Assembly (NCBI GenBank): GCA_946643435.1
Contig: CAMPCD010000007.1
Span: 1 to 48,001, forward strand
Direction of reading: 5' to 3'
DNA length: 48,001 nucleotides
DNA from: an uncultured bacterium
Lineage (GTDB): Bacteria > Bacillota_I > Bacilli_A > RF39 > UBA660
Both the position numbers and the translations under genes were made by a program. The notes below the pieces were generated by a model. The model saw only the letters and a list, made by a program, of their open reading frames with translations. It ran no database searches and was not told the DNA's origin. This document shows, piece after piece, positions 10,001 through 19,269 of this stretch (positions are counted from its first letter, which is position 1; each line of letters starts with the position of its first letter).

Positions 10001-11562
10001 ATATTGAATTTAAGAATTTATGGTTACCTAATATTCCTGAATTTATTTACTTAGGTAACCTATTCAGAAAATATGCTTTTAGACCTCAACAATTTAAATT
10101 TGAAGGTATAGTTGGTGAATATGATAAACCAGCAAAACAAGAACAAGGTTTATTTAAATTAAATATTAATCATAGTAATACTATGGTATTTGGTTCTACT
10201 GGTTCTGGTAAAGAATTATTAGCTACTACATTTATTTATTCTTTATGTGTAGCTCATACACTTCAAGAATTAAACATGTATATTATAGACTTTGGTTCAG
10301 AAGTATTAAGACCATTCGAAAGAATGCCTCATGTAGGTAATTACATAACTTCAGACGAACCTAAGAAAGTAGCGACTTTATTCTTATATTTAGAAAAACA
10401 AATAAAGAAGAGAAAAGATTTATTTGCTGATTATCGTGGAGACTTTGATTATTATAATTTAAAGAGTCCAACTAAAGCACCATTAATTCTTACAGTTATT
10501 AATGCATATGAAGCATTCATGGAAAACTGTGAAGAATATAATGATTACTTAGTTCATTTATTAAGAGAAGGTAGTAAATATGGTATTGTATTCTTAATAA
10601 CTACTGTATCTACAAACTCTGTAAGAAGTACAACATTAGAATATTTCGAAAATAAGATGATACTTAAGACAGCTGATCCATATGATTATCAATATATATT
10701 AGGTGCACCAATGGGATTAATACCTGGTAGTCAATATGGTAGAGGTATTGGTATGGTAGAAGATGAAGCATGTGAATTCCAAACAGCTTATATTAATCTT
10801 AAAGATGATATTAATGAAACTATTAGACAAACATGTAATAAATATTTAGATTTATATAAAGCTAAAGTAAGAAGTATTAAAGTTATGCCTAAGTCAACTA
10901 CACTTGAAACATTACAAAAAGATGTTAAATCTGTAACTGAAGTACCTGTTGGATTTGAGATAGAAACAGCAGAGATGATTAAATATAACTTCACTAATAA
11001 AAAGATTAATGTAATTACAGGTGAAGAAGTTATTAATAATATTTCATTCTTAGGTACTATTATAGATTTAATGGATACTATACCTAATATTAAGATTAAT
11101 CTATTTGATATAGCATCATGTATTAGTTTTGAAGGTAATGCAACTTATTATAATGTAGATTATGTAGAACCATTTAATGAAATCTTATCTAATCAAGCAA
11201 CACAACCTACAATTAATTTCTTATTAGGTTTCAGTGTAGCAGATGGATTATTAAATGAAGATGAATATGTATTATATAAGAAGATATTACTTAATGCAGA
11301 ACAATTGAATAATCAATATTTCATATTAGTTGATAATATTGAAAGAGTTCAAGAATTACAAGATGAAGATATATTAAGTGTAATAGATCATAATAATGGT
11401 ATTTATTTCGGTGATGATATTGATAGAAATAAAGTGTTTAATGTAGCTAATATTAGTCAAATTGATCCATTAGCTAAGATAGATAATAAAACATATGTAA
11501 TCATAAATGGTAATGCCCTTACACTTAAAGGTGTTGGTGTAGAAGGGGAAGAGGAGGATTAA
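7015..11562 (+). CDS. essC: Type VII secretion ATPase EssC (FHA-like N-terminus, TM segments, tandem FtsK/SpoIIIE domains)
   Basis: N-terminal FHA-like region, two TM segments at about aa 250-310, GSTGSGKSEF, LIDYKGGGL, LATQKPAGVV; second domain GSTGSGKEL. ATG at 7015 after agaaggtggg RBS. Confidence 0.93.
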   Translation: MKLIILDELALKSYELPSSQKTFNINYRNEIITVNKQNDKWFLSSSKNMDISLNGQLVDKVELNDYTIFTIHHKVVNKEVTVIASPGIDKYSVCSITELSEVTIGMSNNTTIQYGDGLIKDPHASIKIANDTGVITAAENALVYVNNKAIKSQTLKLGDVIFIYGLRIIWMGNFIKVNNPSNKVTLNGLQASNLVFQEADKYTKVTESERNTKLYDESQLFFHTPTQSTFIKNVDIHIETPPDKEKYESLPIIFTLGTSMVVAASAGMSGINAVRNMMAGEGDKLTNYLEIGIAGLMLFSCIFMPILLDLYQKHVSNKKERLRQKRYKKYLETKKNEIDLAIKSQSNILNDKHLPIDKVEKQMLSKGYAFWSREIIDPDFLSVRLGVGNVPASLHVGANLEEFNLYDDNLKDMVADMVNKNYELPNVPISISLLNNRITPIVNETNKVYEYINTIMLQLLFYYSSIDLKIVLITKEENKDKWDYLKYTTHNWNANHDKRLFAVDENEINQLSMYLEQEYKRRIEVTSVYQADDNNDINKNELYKKFDDYYLIVTDDYNSIKSIPFINKVINSGVNLGFSLLVFANSIKNIPSRLDKFVVIRDEISGLFDKNVIDGTNVSFRADYLSNNDIAAYSRVAANIPVASHDVESSIPTSLGFLEMYNVGKIEHLNITTRWKDNDPTTSLNAPLGMQKNHKLIGLDLHEKAHGPHGLIAGSTGSGKSEFIMTLILSLAINYHPYEVQFVLIDYKGGGLAGAFEKRDKNIKIPHLVGTITNLDKSEMHRTLVSIKSELERRQRVFNEARDVAGGGTIDIYKYQRLYREGKVSEPMAHLIIISDEFAELKQQQPEFMDELVSTARIGRSLGVHLILATQKPAGVVNDQIWSNSRFKVCLKVQSSEDSVEVLKRDDASKIKEAGRFYLQVGNDEIFELGQSAWSGEKYVPKDVILSKVNDSIDFVNNEGTIIKSVVDEVKSDKVDCGDQLSNIVDYLYQTAVNENIEFKNLWLPNIPEFIYLGNLFRKYAFRPQQFKFEGIVGEYDKPAKQEQGLFKLNINHSNTMVFGSTGSGKELLATTFIYSLCVAHTLQELNMYIIDFGSEVLRPFERMPHVGNYITSDEPKKVATLFLYLEKQIKKRKDLFADYRGDFDYYNLKSPTKAPLILTVINAYEAFMENCEEYNDYLVHLLREGSKYGIVFLITTVSTNSVRSTTLEYFENKMILKTADPYDYQYILGAPMGLIPGSQYGRGIGMVEDEACEFQTAYINLKDDINETIRQTCNKYLDLYKAKVRSIKVMPKSTTLETLQKDVKSVTEVPVGFEIETAEMIKYNFTNKKINVITGEEVINNISFLGTIIDLMDTIPNIKINLFDIASCISFEGNATYYNVDYVEPFNEILSNQATQPTINFLLGFSVADGLLNEDEYVLYKKILLNAEQLNNQYFILVDNIERVQELQDEDILSVIDHNNGIYFGDDIDRNKVFNVANISQIDPLAKIDNKTYVIINGNALTLKGVGVEGEEED

Positions 11563-11825
11563 TGGATAATAAAGTATTAGTTGATCTAATTGTTCCTGAA
11601 ATAGGCAAGTCATTTGATTTATATTTACCAGTTAATAGAAAGATTGGTAATATAATACTATTATTAAATAAATCTATTAATGAATTAACTAATGGAGATT
11701 TTCCATTATCTAATACCAATGGTTTATTTAATGTCGATACTAAAGAATTATATAATGTTGATACCTTATTAATAAATACAAATATAAGGAATGGAACAAG
11801 ATTAGTTTTGATATCAAACCAATAA
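11562..11825 (+). CDS. esaB: EsaB/YukD-like ubiquitin-fold T7SS protein
   Basis: 87 aa, translationally coupled (TAATG) to essC; VDLIVPEIGKSFDLYLP ... NGTRLVLIS pattern. Confidence 0.75.
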   Translation: MDNKVLVDLIVPEIGKSFDLYLPVNRKIGNIILLLNKSINELTNGDFPLSNTNGLFNVDTKELYNVDTLLINTNIRNGTRLVLISNQ

Positions 11826-11826
11826 A

Positions 11827-11850
11827 AAAAGAGTTCACTTGAACTCTTTT
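11827..11850. terminator. Bidirectional terminator between convergent esaB and WXG100-size gene
   Basis: AAAAGAGTTC-actt-GAACTCTTTT. Confidence 0.75.
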
Positions 11851-11852
11851 TA

Positions 11853-12173
11853 TTATACATTTAAATTCTTAGTAACTTCACTGAATGAAGTATTGCTTTC
11901 ATCATTAGCAGTATATAATGTTTTCATTGAATCTAATAATTGATCATATTGATCTAATTGACGAATATATTCTTTCATCTTAGTATCAATAGCTAAAGCC
12001 ATTTGCTTTAAAGTTTGCTCAGAAGTAGTTCCTTTAACAGCAGATGTAATTAAACTTGCTTTAGCACTTACATCACATTTCTTTGATACTGCTTTTCTAT
12101 ATGCATCAATAGCTGATTTTATTTTTCCAATACCTTCAGTATTAATACCTGTTGTACTTGATTTAGTTGCCAT
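11853..12173 (-). CDS. WXG100-size helical protein, probable T7SS substrate/partner (106 aa)
   Basis: Helical 106-aa protein without signal peptide, directly downstream of a WXG protein and convergent with essC-esaB; no clear WxG motif. Confidence 0.6.
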   Translation of the reverse strand: MATKSSTTGINTEGIGKIKSAIDAYRKAVSKKCDVSAKASLITSAVKGTTSEQTLKQMALAIDTKMKEYIRQLDQYDQLLDSMKTLYTANDESNTSFSEVTKNLNV

Positions 12174-12187
12174 TTAATTCACCCTTC

Positions 12188-12523
12188 CTATCTAATAGCT
12201 TTTCTAGAACTACTTACAACTGAAGCATTCTTACTTTGCATGCTTGCAAATTGTTTTGAGTCTGTATCCATAGCTTTTTGAATTGTTGCTTTATATGTTT
12301 TAAATAGTGCAGCTAATTCGTTTGCTGTTAATTGCAATGATGTTTTGAATTCATTAGCATCTGCACCTACCCAATAATTTGATACTGTAGTTTTTACTTT
12401 ATTATATTCTGCGCCAGTTAATACTTTAATTGCTGCATCAATATCTGATTGTAAATCTGAAACTAATTTCTTTTTACCGGCTGTATCACGACCGTATGAA
12501 GCATTCTTAATAGATAATGCCAT
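12188..12523 (-). CDS. WXG100 family protein (start at 12523, MALSIKN...)
   Basis: YWVGADANEFK (WxG) in the middle of a ~111-aa helical protein; gaaggag RBS before ATG at 12523. Confidence 0.75.
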   Translation of the reverse strand: MALSIKNASYGRDTAGKKKLVSDLQSDIDAAIKVLTGAEYNKVKTTVSNYWVGADANEFKTSLQLTANELAALFKTYKATIQKAMDTDSKQFASMQSKNASVVSSSRKAIR

Positions 12524-12564
12524 AATATCACTCCTTCTATTATAAGAATAAATCAAACTATTGT

Positions 12565-12619
12565 TGATGTAAACATCTTTTGTATATTTGCTGTCTTATT
12601 GATGTAAACTGATGTAAAC
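12565..12619 (-). promoter_or_regulatory. Triplicated 10-bp operator-like repeat upstream of WXG100 gene
   Basis: tgatgtaaac at 12565-12574, 12600-12609 and 12610-12619 (gtttacatca on the transcribed orientation). Confidence 0.5.
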
Positions 12620-12621
12620 TA

Positions 12622-12647
12622 AAAAAGATATCATTTGATATCTTTTT
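12622..12647 (-). terminator. Terminator after lytic-transglycosylase-like gene
   Basis: aaaaagatatcatttgatatcttttt hairpin. Confidence 0.7.
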
Positions 12648-14195
12648 TTATCTTAGTTTATATCCTTGAGATTCTTGTTCTATTTCTCCATTATCACTTA
12701 CTGATTGAACAGTATATACTTTATCTACTGAATCATTCAATGCAACCATGTAATCTGAATAATTTTCCATATCATCTTCAGTTATACTAAACATGTAATC
12801 ATAGTCTGTTTCTCTTTTCAATACATTCTTAGCATAGTTAGGATCACCATTATTAATTACATAAGGTACATAAGTCATCCATGTTGTGTTTGTTGGATCA
12901 TTAATAATATTTTCCGCTGAAACACCAGTTTTTGAAGAAGTATATTCTAATGTATTCTTAACTGCATTAATACCATTATTATATGCTTGTAATCCTAATA
13001 ATATATTATAGTCAAATTCTTTTAAGCAATATTGAATTAAATCAGCACCTACATTAATATTTGTTTGTCTATTTTCTAATTCTGCTTTAGTAATTGTAAA
13101 ATCTACTTTACCAGCCCATTTGCTAGGTTCTTCAGTTATAACAAATGTTTGATCTATATCTTTTTCATAGTTATGGAATGTAATAACTTGATCCATCCAT
13201 GATTCAGGAATGATATGCATGATATTCTTTTCCTTACCACTCCATTCTTGGCTAATTACATCATTAAGAATGTTATATGATATACCAGTCTTTCTTGAAG
13301 CATTACCAATTTCAGTCATTAATTGTTTATTTTGTTCAATTTTACCTTCATCAGTAATCATTGATTGATCAACATCTATAATGCTCATATTTGTTGCTGG
13401 ATCAGCATAACTATCCATACTTCTATTTTCATTTGTATTTGTGTTTTCCTTTGATTCACTTGGTACTACTGGAGTTTCAGGAGGTTCTGGATACTCTAGT
13501 GGATGTTCGCGCTCATCTATTGAATCTTTAGGAATAATAATACTAGGGTCTTCCTTCTTTTCATCAATGTCTTCTTCTATTTCATAAGGTTTTTCTTCTT
13601 CTGGAATAGGTTCAAATATAGAAGCATCATTACCACTTACAGTATAAGGTTCTATAGGTTCGAAAATTTCTTTTTTATGATGATCTTCTTCATCATTGCC
13701 GTCCCAATGGTATTCATTTTCTATTTCATCTATTTGTTTAATGTTATATTCTTTATATGTTTCTTCATCAAATCTTGCAGTATGTTCTAAGTCTGCTTCT
13801 TTTTGAGCAGTTTGTAACATAGTTAATAAAGCAAGACCACCAATCATTATTGCTCCTGTTTTAGCAACACCTTTAACTACTTCCATATTTTTATCATGTT
13901 CATATTCTTGTCTATATTCTTCATATAATTTCATTAATTGTGTAGTAGTTACTTGGTAATGAGGTATTCTTATATTCTTTCCTGTAACCTTATTTATATA
14001 TATAAGAGTTCTTCCTTTTTGATCTTTTTCATATAAAGGATTCATTCTATCTTTTCTTCCATATATACTTTCATCAATACGACTTAGGAATTTAATAACA
14101 TCTAATCCTTCTAGTACTTCTATTGATTTATCTTTTCTAGTTATTTTAATATATGGTTTACGACCTTCACCTAATAAGACTTCGTATTTATTCAT
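12648..14195 (-). CDS. Membrane-anchored lytic-transglycosylase-like protein in T7SS locus, 515 aa
   Basis: Cytoplasmic N-terminus, TM (TGAIMIGGLALLTMLQ), acidic/proline linker, SLT-like domain (NILNDVISQEWSG; NINVGADLIQYCLKEFDYNILLGLQAYNNGINAVKN). Confidence 0.7.
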   Translation of the reverse strand: MNKYEVLLGEGRKPYIKITRKDKSIEVLEGLDVIKFLSRIDESIYGRKDRMNPLYEKDQKGRTLIYINKVTGKNIRIPHYQVTTTQLMKLYEEYRQEYEHDKNMEVVKGVAKTGAIMIGGLALLTMLQTAQKEADLEHTARFDEETYKEYNIKQIDEIENEYHWDGNDEEDHHKKEIFEPIEPYTVSGNDASIFEPIPEEEKPYEIEEDIDEKKEDPSIIIPKDSIDEREHPLEYPEPPETPVVPSESKENTNTNENRSMDSYADPATNMSIIDVDQSMITDEGKIEQNKQLMTEIGNASRKTGISYNILNDVISQEWSGKEKNIMHIIPESWMDQVITFHNYEKDIDQTFVITEEPSKWAGKVDFTITKAELENRQTNINVGADLIQYCLKEFDYNILLGLQAYNNGINAVKNTLEYTSSKTGVSAENIINDPTNTTWMTYVPYVINNGDPNYAKNVLKRETDYDYMFSITEDDMENYSDYMVALNDSVDKVYTVQSVSDNGEIEQESQGYKLR

Positions 14196-14392
14196 AATGA
14201 CATGGCCTCCTTTACTTTATTAAATGTTTCATCGTCTATTTCAATAAAGCTGACATTATCATTTTCTACAACAAATTCACTTATATAGATTTTCTTCTTG
14301 TCAGTATAAGCAACATAGTTCTTTCCATTTAAGTGTATTGAATTTACAAATTCATATTTCTTATTTTCTATAATAATATCAAATAATTTCAT
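14192..14392 (-). CDS. Small DUF1292-like protein, 66 aa
   Basis: ATGA overlap with downstream LT-like gene; KLFDIIIENKKYEFVNSIHLNGKNYVAYTDKKKIYISEF pattern. Confidence 0.6.
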   Translation of the reverse strand: MKLFDIIIENKKYEFVNSIHLNGKNYVAYTDKKKIYISEFVVENDNVSFIEIDDETFNKVKEAMSL

Positions 14393-14478
14393 ATCATCAT
14401 CTCTATTCTACACACATTATAACAAAATAAATACACCCACGCAAATTGAATATGGTATAATTTGTATAGGTGATGACT

Positions 14479-16299
14479 ATGTGTGGAATAGCTGGAAGTA
14501 TAGACTTACACGACAACAAAAAAGAAATAATAAAAGATATGTGTGATAGAATTCAACATAGAGGACCAGATGGTAAAGGTTATTATGTTGATGATTATAT
14601 TGCACTTGGACATAGAAGATTATCTATTATAGATTTAAAAGGTGGAGCACAACCAATGTTCTCTAATGATGATAGATATGTAATTGTTTTTAATGGAGAA
14701 ATATATAATTATCAAGATTTAAAGAAAGTATTAAAGTATGATTTTAAGACTACATGTGATACAGAAGTATTAATAGCTGCATATATTAAGTGGGGTAAAG
14801 ATATGTTATCTCATTTAAGAGGTATGTTTGCTTTTGCTATATATGATAAAAAGAATAAGGAATTATTCTGTGCAAGAGATCACTTTGGTATTAAACCATT
14901 CTATTATTATAATGATAATAATTGTTTTATCTTTGCTTCAGAAATAAAAGCATTTTTAGATCATCCTGATTTTATAAAAGAGTTTAATGAAGATATCTTA
15001 CCTAATTATTTAAGATTCTCATTTACTCCTACAGAAGAAACATTCTTTAAAGGTGTATATAGATTAGATGCTGGATGTTATTTAATATATAAAGATGGTA
15101 AGTTAGATATTAAAAGATATTATAGACCTGAATTCAATCCAACTAAAAAAGACTATGAAAAGACTGTTAAAGAAATAGCTGATATCATGGATGAATCTGT
15201 TAAATATCATATGATAGCAGATGTAGAAGTAGGATCATTCTTATCTTCAGGTGTAGATTCATCTTATTTAGTTTCATTAGCTAAACCTAATAAAACTTAT
15301 ACAGCATCATATGCAATTAAGAAATATGATGAAACATCATATACAGAAGAATTAGCTAAAGAATTAGGTATAACTAATAAAAAGAGAATAATAGATAAAG
15401 ATGAATATATGGCATCTATTAAAAAGATTATGTATCATATGGATGAACCATCTTCAGATCCTGCAATTGAATCATTATACTTTGTTGCTAATTTAGCTTC
15501 AAAAGATGTAAAAGTTGTATTATCTGGTGAAGGTGCTGATGAATTCTTTGGTGGTTATAATGTTTATAAGACAGCAGTTAGTTTCAATGGATATAAAAGA
15601 ATACCATTCTTCTTAAGAAGGATTGCTGCTTTAATAGGTGGATTACTTCCAGAGATGAGAGGTATTAATTTTATTGTAAGAAATGGTACTAAATTAGAAG
15701 ATAGATATGTAGGAGTAAATCCTATCTGGGAAGAAAGAGAAGTTAAAAGAATATTAAAGAAGAAACAAAAGATAGCTAATAAAGATATAACTAAACCTAT
15801 ATTTGATATCTATAAAGATCAAAATGAATTAAATAAAATGCAAGGAGTAGATCTTTACTTCTGGTTTATGAAAGATATTTTACAAAAAGGTGATAGAATG
15901 ACTATGGCAAATTCAATAGAAGGAAGAGTTCCTTTTACTGATATAGAAGTATTTAAAGTAGCATCTAAATTACCTATGGAATATAAAGTATCTAAGACTA
16001 ATACTAAAATAGCTATGAGAGATGCATCTAAAAGTGTAATACCTACATCAGCTTCTGATAAGAAGAAGTTAGGATTTCCTGTACCAATTAGAGATTGGAT
16101 AAGAGATGAAGATGTATATACTAAAATAGAAAATGCATTCAAGACTGATATAGCTAATACTTATTTTAAGACAGATAAATTACTTAAAATGTTAGAAGAC
16201 CATATTAATAAGAAACATGATAACTATAGAAAGATATGGAGTATTTATTGCTTTATACAATGGTATGATGTTTTCTTCAATAAAAATGGTGAATATTAA
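14479..16299 (+). CDS. asnB: Asparagine synthase (glutamine-hydrolysing)
   Basis: MCGIAGSID with catalytic Cys2, RGPDGKGYYVDD, FNGEIYNY, SFLSSGVDSSYLVSLA. Confidence 0.95.
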   Translation: MCGIAGSIDLHDNKKEIIKDMCDRIQHRGPDGKGYYVDDYIALGHRRLSIIDLKGGAQPMFSNDDRYVIVFNGEIYNYQDLKKVLKYDFKTTCDTEVLIAAYIKWGKDMLSHLRGMFAFAIYDKKNKELFCARDHFGIKPFYYYNDNNCFIFASEIKAFLDHPDFIKEFNEDILPNYLRFSFTPTEETFFKGVYRLDAGCYLIYKDGKLDIKRYYRPEFNPTKKDYEKTVKEIADIMDESVKYHMIADVEVGSFLSSGVDSSYLVSLAKPNKTYTASYAIKKYDETSYTEELAKELGITNKKRIIDKDEYMASIKKIMYHMDEPSSDPAIESLYFVANLASKDVKVVLSGEGADEFFGGYNVYKTAVSFNGYKRIPFFLRRIAALIGGLLPEMRGINFIVRNGTKLEDRYVGVNPIWEEREVKRILKKKQKIANKDITKPIFDIYKDQNELNKMQGVDLYFWFMKDILQKGDRMTMANSIEGRVPFTDIEVFKVASKLPMEYKVSKTNTKIAMRDASKSVIPTSASDKKKLGFPVPIRDWIRDEDVYTKIENAFKTDIANTYFKTDKLLKMLEDHINKKHDNYRKIWSIYCFIQWYDVFFNKNGEY

Positions 16300-16324
16300 A
16301 AGCACATATAACATGTGCTTTTTT
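16299..16324 (+). terminator. Rho-independent terminator
   Basis: AAAGCACAT-ataac-ATGTGCTTTTTT. Confidence 0.75.
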
Positions 16325-16377
16325 GCATATTTGTATCTTTAGTAGTATAATATACAATCAATTAAAGGGGTATTTAT

Positions 16378-17352
16378 ATGGGTGATTTTAAAAAGAAAAG
16401 TTTATATGATATATACTTTAAAATGACTCTTGAAGAAGTAGTTGATTATTATCAACAATTAAGAAAAATACAACTAGAAAATCATGACTTAGTAAAGGGG
16501 ATTCAAATTCGTAAGGCTTTATACGGTGTAGTTAAAGTTATTTTAATGCTGGATGCTCTTGCAGGTAAGAGAAAAGTAACTATCTTAAATGATGATAGAA
16601 ATATTACATTAGATTATATATCTAGATATAAAGATCAAGGTAATCCTTATGAATTAAAGAAACATCCTAAAATATATGCAGCAACTCATATGGGTAGATA
16701 TGACTGCGAGTCAGTAGTTCAAGCTATTAATGAGAATGCTAATATTTTAATGTCAGATCCAGGAGTATCTTATAAAGATATAGATGGTATCATGTTAAGA
16801 CTTATGGGTGTTACATGGTTTGATCATGATGTAAAAGAAGATAGAAGATATGCTAATGAAAGAGAAACTGAAGTATTAAGACAAGGTGGTAATTGTTTAT
16901 TATTCCCTGAAGCAGGTTATTGTATAGATCCAATTGCACCAGTAGGTGAAATACATCCAGGTTTTGCTAAGAGAGCTATAAAAACAAATGCTAATATAGT
17001 ACCAATCAGTTTGGAACAATATGAAAATGATGGTATAAAAAACTATATAGTTAATATAGGTAATACTGTATTAACTAATGGTACAAATTTAGGAGATGCA
17101 GAAGATCTATCATTCTTAATAAGAGATGAAATGATTAGATTAAAGAAAGAAATCTGGGCAATATATGGTGGAGCTAAACCAACAGAAGAAGAGTTTAAGA
17201 ATGATCCATTTGCTTTAGATAAATATAAAGAAAGAATAGATTTCATGATGAGAGATGTTCCTTCTTACTATAAAATAACAAATATAGTTAAAGAATTATA
17301 TAGACCAAGTGAAGTTGCTATAAAAGCTTTAAAAGATATTTCTTATTTATAA
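16378..17352 (+). CDS. Lysophospholipid acyltransferase family (PlsC-like)
   Basis: HMGRYD (HX4D-type) and LLFPEAGYC (FPE) motifs. Confidence 0.7.
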   Translation: MGDFKKKSLYDIYFKMTLEEVVDYYQQLRKIQLENHDLVKGIQIRKALYGVVKVILMLDALAGKRKVTILNDDRNITLDYISRYKDQGNPYELKKHPKIYAATHMGRYDCESVVQAINENANILMSDPGVSYKDIDGIMLRLMGVTWFDHDVKEDRRYANERETEVLRQGGNCLLFPEAGYCIDPIAPVGEIHPGFAKRAIKTNANIVPISLEQYENDGIKNYIVNIGNTVLTNGTNLGDAEDLSFLIRDEMIRLKKEIWAIYGGAKPTEEEFKNDPFALDKYKERIDFMMRDVPSYYKITNIVKELYRPSEVAIKALKDISYL

Positions 17353-17398
17353 TACAAAAAATAATGTTATTGTGGTAAAATTAAAATGGTGATAATAG

Positions 17399-19237
17399 AT
17401 GAGTGGAGTATGGTTACCAGGTGGTTCTGCCTTTATAGCATTATTTTTATTTTGTATTTTTTTTACTAAAGAAAGAGTAGATAATAAGGAAGTAAAGATA
17501 TATGGTTCTTTATTAATAGTTAATTTACTATTCAATGTTAATGCCACATTAGGATACATTATTGCTAAGATTGCTCCAGAATTAAATACTTTTGTAGGAT
17601 ATATACAAAAAGTTCACTTATCTTTATTAATACTAATAGCTTATTATTTTGTTAAGTATATTATTTATATAACTAAATTAAATCATGAGCTTACTAGAAA
17701 AATATTTAATAAATTAAATTTATTTTTAACTATTATATTCTTAGCTGGTACTGTTTTATTACCAGTTGAAACTAGCAATTATGGAGAAGTAATAGAAGTG
17801 GGAGGACCATCTTTCTATTCTGCTATTACAGCAGTCATAGTTGCATTCGTAATACTATTTTGTTTCTCAGTTAAATACTTCTTTGATAATAATCATCATA
17901 TAGATAAAATATTACCTTTATGTATATTGATAGTATTATTCGCTTTTGGTATAGCTTTAACTGTTAATTATCCTGAAGTTATATCTGAAACATATTGTAC
18001 TACTTTTGCTTTATTGGTTATGTATTTTACTATTGAAAATCCTGATGTAAAAATAGTTTCTAAATTACAATTAGCAAGAGATGAAGCAGAGAAAGCTAAC
18101 AGAGCTAAATCTGATTTCTTATCAAGTATGTCTCATGAAATAAGAACTCCATTGAATGCTATTGTTGGATTATCATCTGATACTTTAAGTTATAAAGATC
18201 AAGTACCTAAAGAAGTATATGAGAATTCACAAGATATCATGTCAGCTTCGCAAACATTATTAGAAATAATTGGTAATATATTAGATATTAATAAGATTGA
18301 AGCTAATAGAATGGATATTGTTGATGAACCATATAATTTTGTTGAAGAAATAAATAATCTATGTAAGATTACAACTGCAAGAATTGGTGATAAGAATATT
18401 GAGTTTAATTTAAATATGTCTGAAGATATACCTTATCAATTAATTGGAGATAAGATTAAAGTAAAAGAAATAGTTAATAACTTATTAACTAATTCTATTA
18501 AGTTTACTGATAAAGGATCTATCGATTTAAGTGTTAAATGTATAAATGAAAAAGATACATCTAAATTAGTTATTACTTGCCAAGATACAGGTAGAGGTAT
18601 TAAAGCTGAAGATATAAGTAAATTATTCACTAAATTTGAAAGATTAGATGTAGAAAGAAATACTACAGCTGAAGGTACTGGATTAGGTCTTGCTATAACT
18701 AAATCATTAGTTGAAATGATGGGTGGTAAGATTAATGTTCAATCTCAATTTGGAGTAGGTTCTATATTCATGGTAACTTTACCACAAAAGATATATAAGA
18801 TGTCTAGAGATTCAGTTGTTGAAAATGAAGGACCTAAATATGATATTAATGCTTTCAAAGGTATGAGAGTATTAATAGTTGATGATAGTGATCTTAATAT
18901 TAAAGTTGCTAAGAAATCATTAAAAGATTTAGGATTAATAATTGATTCATGTAACTCTGGTAAAGAGTGTTTAGAGAAAGTTAAATATGGATATGAATAT
19001 GATCTTATTTTAATGGATATCATGATGCCACATATGTCAGGTGTAACAACAATGAGTAAATTAAAAGAGAAAAAAGAATTCAATATTCCAACTATTGCTT
19101 TAACAGCTGATGCCTTATCAGGTGCAAAAGAAAAATATATGGAAGATGGATTTATAGATTACATACCTAAACCATTCTCTAGAGAAGAGATAATGGATAA
19201 ATTAAGTAATGTATTCTGTAATAATCATAATGTTTAA
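17399..19237 (+). CDS. Hybrid sensor histidine kinase: multi-TM N-terminus, HisKA, HATPase_c, REC
   Basis: [16 protein letters not shown]-box, [12 protein letters not shown]-box, GTGLGLAI G-box, [13 protein letters not shown] receiver. Confidence 0.92.
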   Translation: MSGVWLPGGSAFIALFLFCIFFTKERVDNKEVKIYGSLLIVNLLFNVNATLGYIIAKIAPELNTFVGYIQKVHLSLLILIAYYFVKYIIYITKLNHELTRKIFNKLNLFLTIIFLAGTVLLPVETSNYGEVIEVGGPSFYSAITAVIVAFVILFCFSVKYFFDNNHHIDKILPLCILIVLFAFGIALTVNYPEVISETYCTTFALLVMYFTIENPDVKIVSKLQLARDEAEKANRAKSDFLSSMSHEIRTPLNAIVGLSSDTLSYKDQVPKEVYENSQDIMSASQTLLEIIGNILDINKIEANRMDIVDEPYNFVEEINNLCKITTARIGDKNIEFNLNMSEDIPYQLIGDKIKVKEIVNNLLTNSIKFTDKGSIDLSVKCINEKDTSKLVITCQDTGRGIKAEDISKLFTKFERLDVERNTTAEGTGLGLAITKSLVEMMGGKINVQSQFGVGSIFMVTLPQKIYKMSRDSVVENEGPKYDINAFKGMRVLIVDDSDLNIKVAKKSLKDLGLIIDSCNSGKECLEKVKYGYEYDLILMDIMMPHMSGVTTMSKLKEKKEFNIPTIALTADALSGAKEKYMEDGFIDYIPKPFSREEIMDKLSNVFCNNHNV

Positions 19238-19269
19238 TTGACTTAATCAATTAAATATACTAAAATACT

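Noticed and set aside
10788-10994. 68-aa minus-strand ORF
   Set aside because: Antisense shadow inside essC.
11525-11860. 111-aa minus-strand ORF opposite esaB
   Set aside because: Fully antisense to esaB/essC end and the terminator; no RBS or family signature.
12565-12619. Short repeats considered as a CRISPR-like array
   Set aside because: Only 10 bp and three copies with no regular spacers or cas genes; better explained as regulatory sites.
18745-19083. 112-aa minus-strand ORF
   Set aside because: Antisense to the receiver-domain region of the histidine kinase.
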